DNA of 64,000 nucleotides. Source: Gammaproteobacteria bacterium (GTDB taxonomy: Bacteria > Pseudomonadota > Gammaproteobacteria > Pseudomonadales > Porticoccaceae). The stretch lies in assembly GCA_018069465.1 (NCBI GenBank), contig JAGPUW010000010.1:94013-158012 (forward strand), read 5' to 3'. This document shows, piece after piece, positions 63,117 through 64,000 of this stretch. The translations under genes were made by a program, and so were the position numbers. Within the stretch, counting starts at the first letter, position 1, and every line of letters starts with the position of its first letter. A model generated the notes under the pieces. That model saw only the letters and a list, made by a program, of their open reading frames with translations. It ran no database searches and had not been told where the DNA came from.

Positions 63117-63470
63117 CGTTCTCAGTGCCGCCATGAGGGCAGCGATAAAGCTCAAGTACAAGCCTAGGCGCATTGACGGGCGAGAATTATCGCTGCCCAG
63201 CTCACCGCTGTTTATCTCGAGATTGGCGGCAATGCCAGCACAGTAGCAGCGGCACAAAACGCCCAGCAAAAAAGCCAGCTAAAACGCCCCGCCGCAGTGC
63301 AGTTGGTATTGGGTAATGCCCAGCTGATTTTACATTGCTATGACCAAGCGGGTAAGCACAAAGCCTCGGCGGTTAATGCCAAGCAGTGGTTAAACTATGC
63401 CCGCTCAGAGGATGAGCGGATTAAGGGCTTGCGTGAAGCAGGGGCGGTTTTACCGGGGTGTGGGGCTTAG
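63117..63470 (+). pseudogene. Degenerate second copy of the TonB-TPR 3' end
   Basis: The stretch 63117-63182 resembles the TonB C-terminal domain (SAAMRAAIKLKYKPRRIDG, compared with SAALKAAIKLKYKPRIIDG in the intact gene). From about 63209 to the stop at 63468-63470 it resembles the 3' end of the TPR gene, ending AGAVLPGCGA in both. About 1.1 kb of the TPR gene is missing between the two parts, and a further 20-odd bases are deleted near 63340. The TonB frame stops early. Both copies end in nearly the same bases (GCTTAGRGTAAGGC). Confidence 0.8.
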
Positions 63471-63609
63471 AGTAAGGCGTCAAGTATTTGCTCGGCTGTG
63501 TAGAGCGAGTGATTTACTCTGAAAGCGGGGGGCGAAAAACTCTGCTTGGCAGGTAGTAAATCTAGAGCTGAATCGGGGTTTTTTGTACTGATGTTGCATT
63601 GCAAGACCA

Positions 63610-63621
63610 GACCCCATTGTC
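63610..63621 (+). repeat. 12-bp motif also found at 61356-61367
   Basis: GACCCCATTGTC occurs at 61356-61367, at the edge of the IS481-type fragment, and again at 63610-63621. It may be a leftover insertion sequence end. The two copies bracket the MFS gene and the degenerate TonB-TPR copy. Confidence 0.45.
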
Positions 63622-63792
63622 CATCCTTTGGTACAGGGCTACGCCATCAACCAACAGCGTTTTGACAGTAACGCGGCCGAGTTACAGCAAGCCATTGCCT
63701 TAATCCGTAAAACCGCCAAATCAGCTGCAATCACAGCCGAAGCGGGCAGCGGTTTAGTTGAGATCGTCAGCCGCTGTTATCTTGCCGCTTAG
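63622..63792 (+). pseudogene. Gene fragment, possibly RhuM/Fic-associated
   Basis: An open stretch of about 56 codons without its own start reads HPLVQGYAINQQRFDSNAAE and later LQQAIALIRKTAKSAA, IVSRCYLAA, then stops. The GYAxNQxRxxxNAxELxxALxLI pattern recalls the middle part of RhuM-type virulence or Fic-associated proteins. It has no 5' end and stops early, so it is a fragment. Family assignment is tentative. Confidence 0.35.
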
Positions 63793-63805
63793 AATTAGTG
63801 ACGCT

Positions 63806-63830
63806 GGGTATTTGGTACCCTAGGTTTTTT
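63806..63830 (+). terminator. Small hairpin with T-run
   Basis: GGGTA-TTTGG-TACCC is followed four bases later by six T residues. The short stem makes this a weak terminator candidate after the fragment. Confidence 0.35.
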
Positions 63831-63875
63831 GCCGGTGTAGTGGTGAAATTAAATCGAGTCTGACCCGAATGGCAC

Positions 63876-64000
63876 TTACTTAAGCTTTAACGAATGACCG
63901 TTTTTCCTGATTTCTGCCCGCGCTTCTTCGCGGGATTTCATCAATAGCGGCATCGGTTTTGGCCGTCGTTTGACCGCTCTCGGTTCTATTCGGTCAGGGC
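63876..64000 (-). mobile_element. IS4-like transposase, 3' end (cut by window)
   Basis: The minus strand carries about 41 codons open to the window edge, ending with a TAA at 63876-63878. The product ends RAVKRRPKPMPLLMKSREEA and then RAEIRKNGHSLKLK. The RRPKP-x-x-LL pattern with a basic tail is typical of IS4-family transposase C-termini. The element's end probably lies just outside, near 63850-63875. Confidence 0.75.

Noticed and set aside
1..64000. tRNA genes, rRNA genes, CRISPR arrays
   Set aside because: None was recognised on either strand; repeats found are short tandem or inverted repeats without array structure.

Overview
The window looks like chromosomal DNA of a marine, hydrocarbon-using gammaproteobacterium. 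The class-level call rests on conserved gene order: fau, 6S RNA, zapA, a small coiled-coil gene, ygfB, pepP, ubiH and ubiI lie together as they do in many Gammaproteobacteria. A complete CYP153-type alkane hydroxylase operon, a TonB receptor with its own energising system, and a generally GC-rich coding style would suit a marine oil-degrading lineage such as Spongiibacteraceae/Cellvibrionales. That narrower placement is inference. No tRNA, rRNA or CRISPR array was seen.

Layout. 1-4.4 kb, minus strand: leucine-type dehydrogenase and a three-gene branched-chain 2-oxoacid dehydrogenase (E1 alpha, E1 beta, truncated E2). 4.7-8.1 kb, plus: glutathione-dependent formaldehyde dehydrogenase, cysteine synthase, stress kinase SrkA. 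8.3-12.1 kb, minus: ferredoxin, ferredoxin-NADP reductase, PurU, nitroreductase, RpiA. 12.3-16.8 kb: ilvA, pyk, fau, 6S RNA, zapA and its neighbour. 17-25.6 kb: ygfB, pepP, ubiH, ubiI, interrupted by a PAS/chemoreceptor pair and a second soluble chemoreceptor. 25.7-35.8 kb: Kir-like channel, gcvT-gcvH (no gcvP), rlmI, NRDE protein, ptsP-rppH, HAD phosphatase, lgt, thyA. 36-42 kb: a more A/T-rich RND efflux operon preceded by a 500-base region rich in hairpins and containing a perfect CRP-type site.

42-51 kb: secreted SurE-like protein, a membrane protein, a decayed gene, then the CYP153 P450, ferredoxin reductase and ferredoxin, a DUF454 membrane protein, a di-haem peroxidase and an Old Yellow Enzyme relative. 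51-61.3 kb: TonB-dependent receptor, PepSY membrane protein, folA, and a DUF3450 / long TolQ-like / ExbB / ExbD / TonB / TPR operon. 61.3-64 kb is a mosaic: an IS481-type transposase remnant, an MFS transporter, a degenerate second copy of the TonB-TPR 3' end, a gene fragment and the 3' end of an IS4-type transposase.

How the genes fit together. The P450 system should hydroxylate alkanes or related hydrocarbons with electrons passed from NAD(P)H through the reductase and ferredoxin. The TonB receptor and TonB operon supply outer-membrane uptake. The operators upstream of the P450 operon and of the TonB receptor share an ATATGCGAC-type half-site, which hints at common control. The most unusual points are the bipartite energy-taxis receptor inside the ygfB-pepP-ubiH block, the RND pump lacking two of the three usual proton-relay residues, the hairpin-rich leader at 35.9-36.1 kb, and the duplicated, broken TonB-TPR end flanking the MFS gene.
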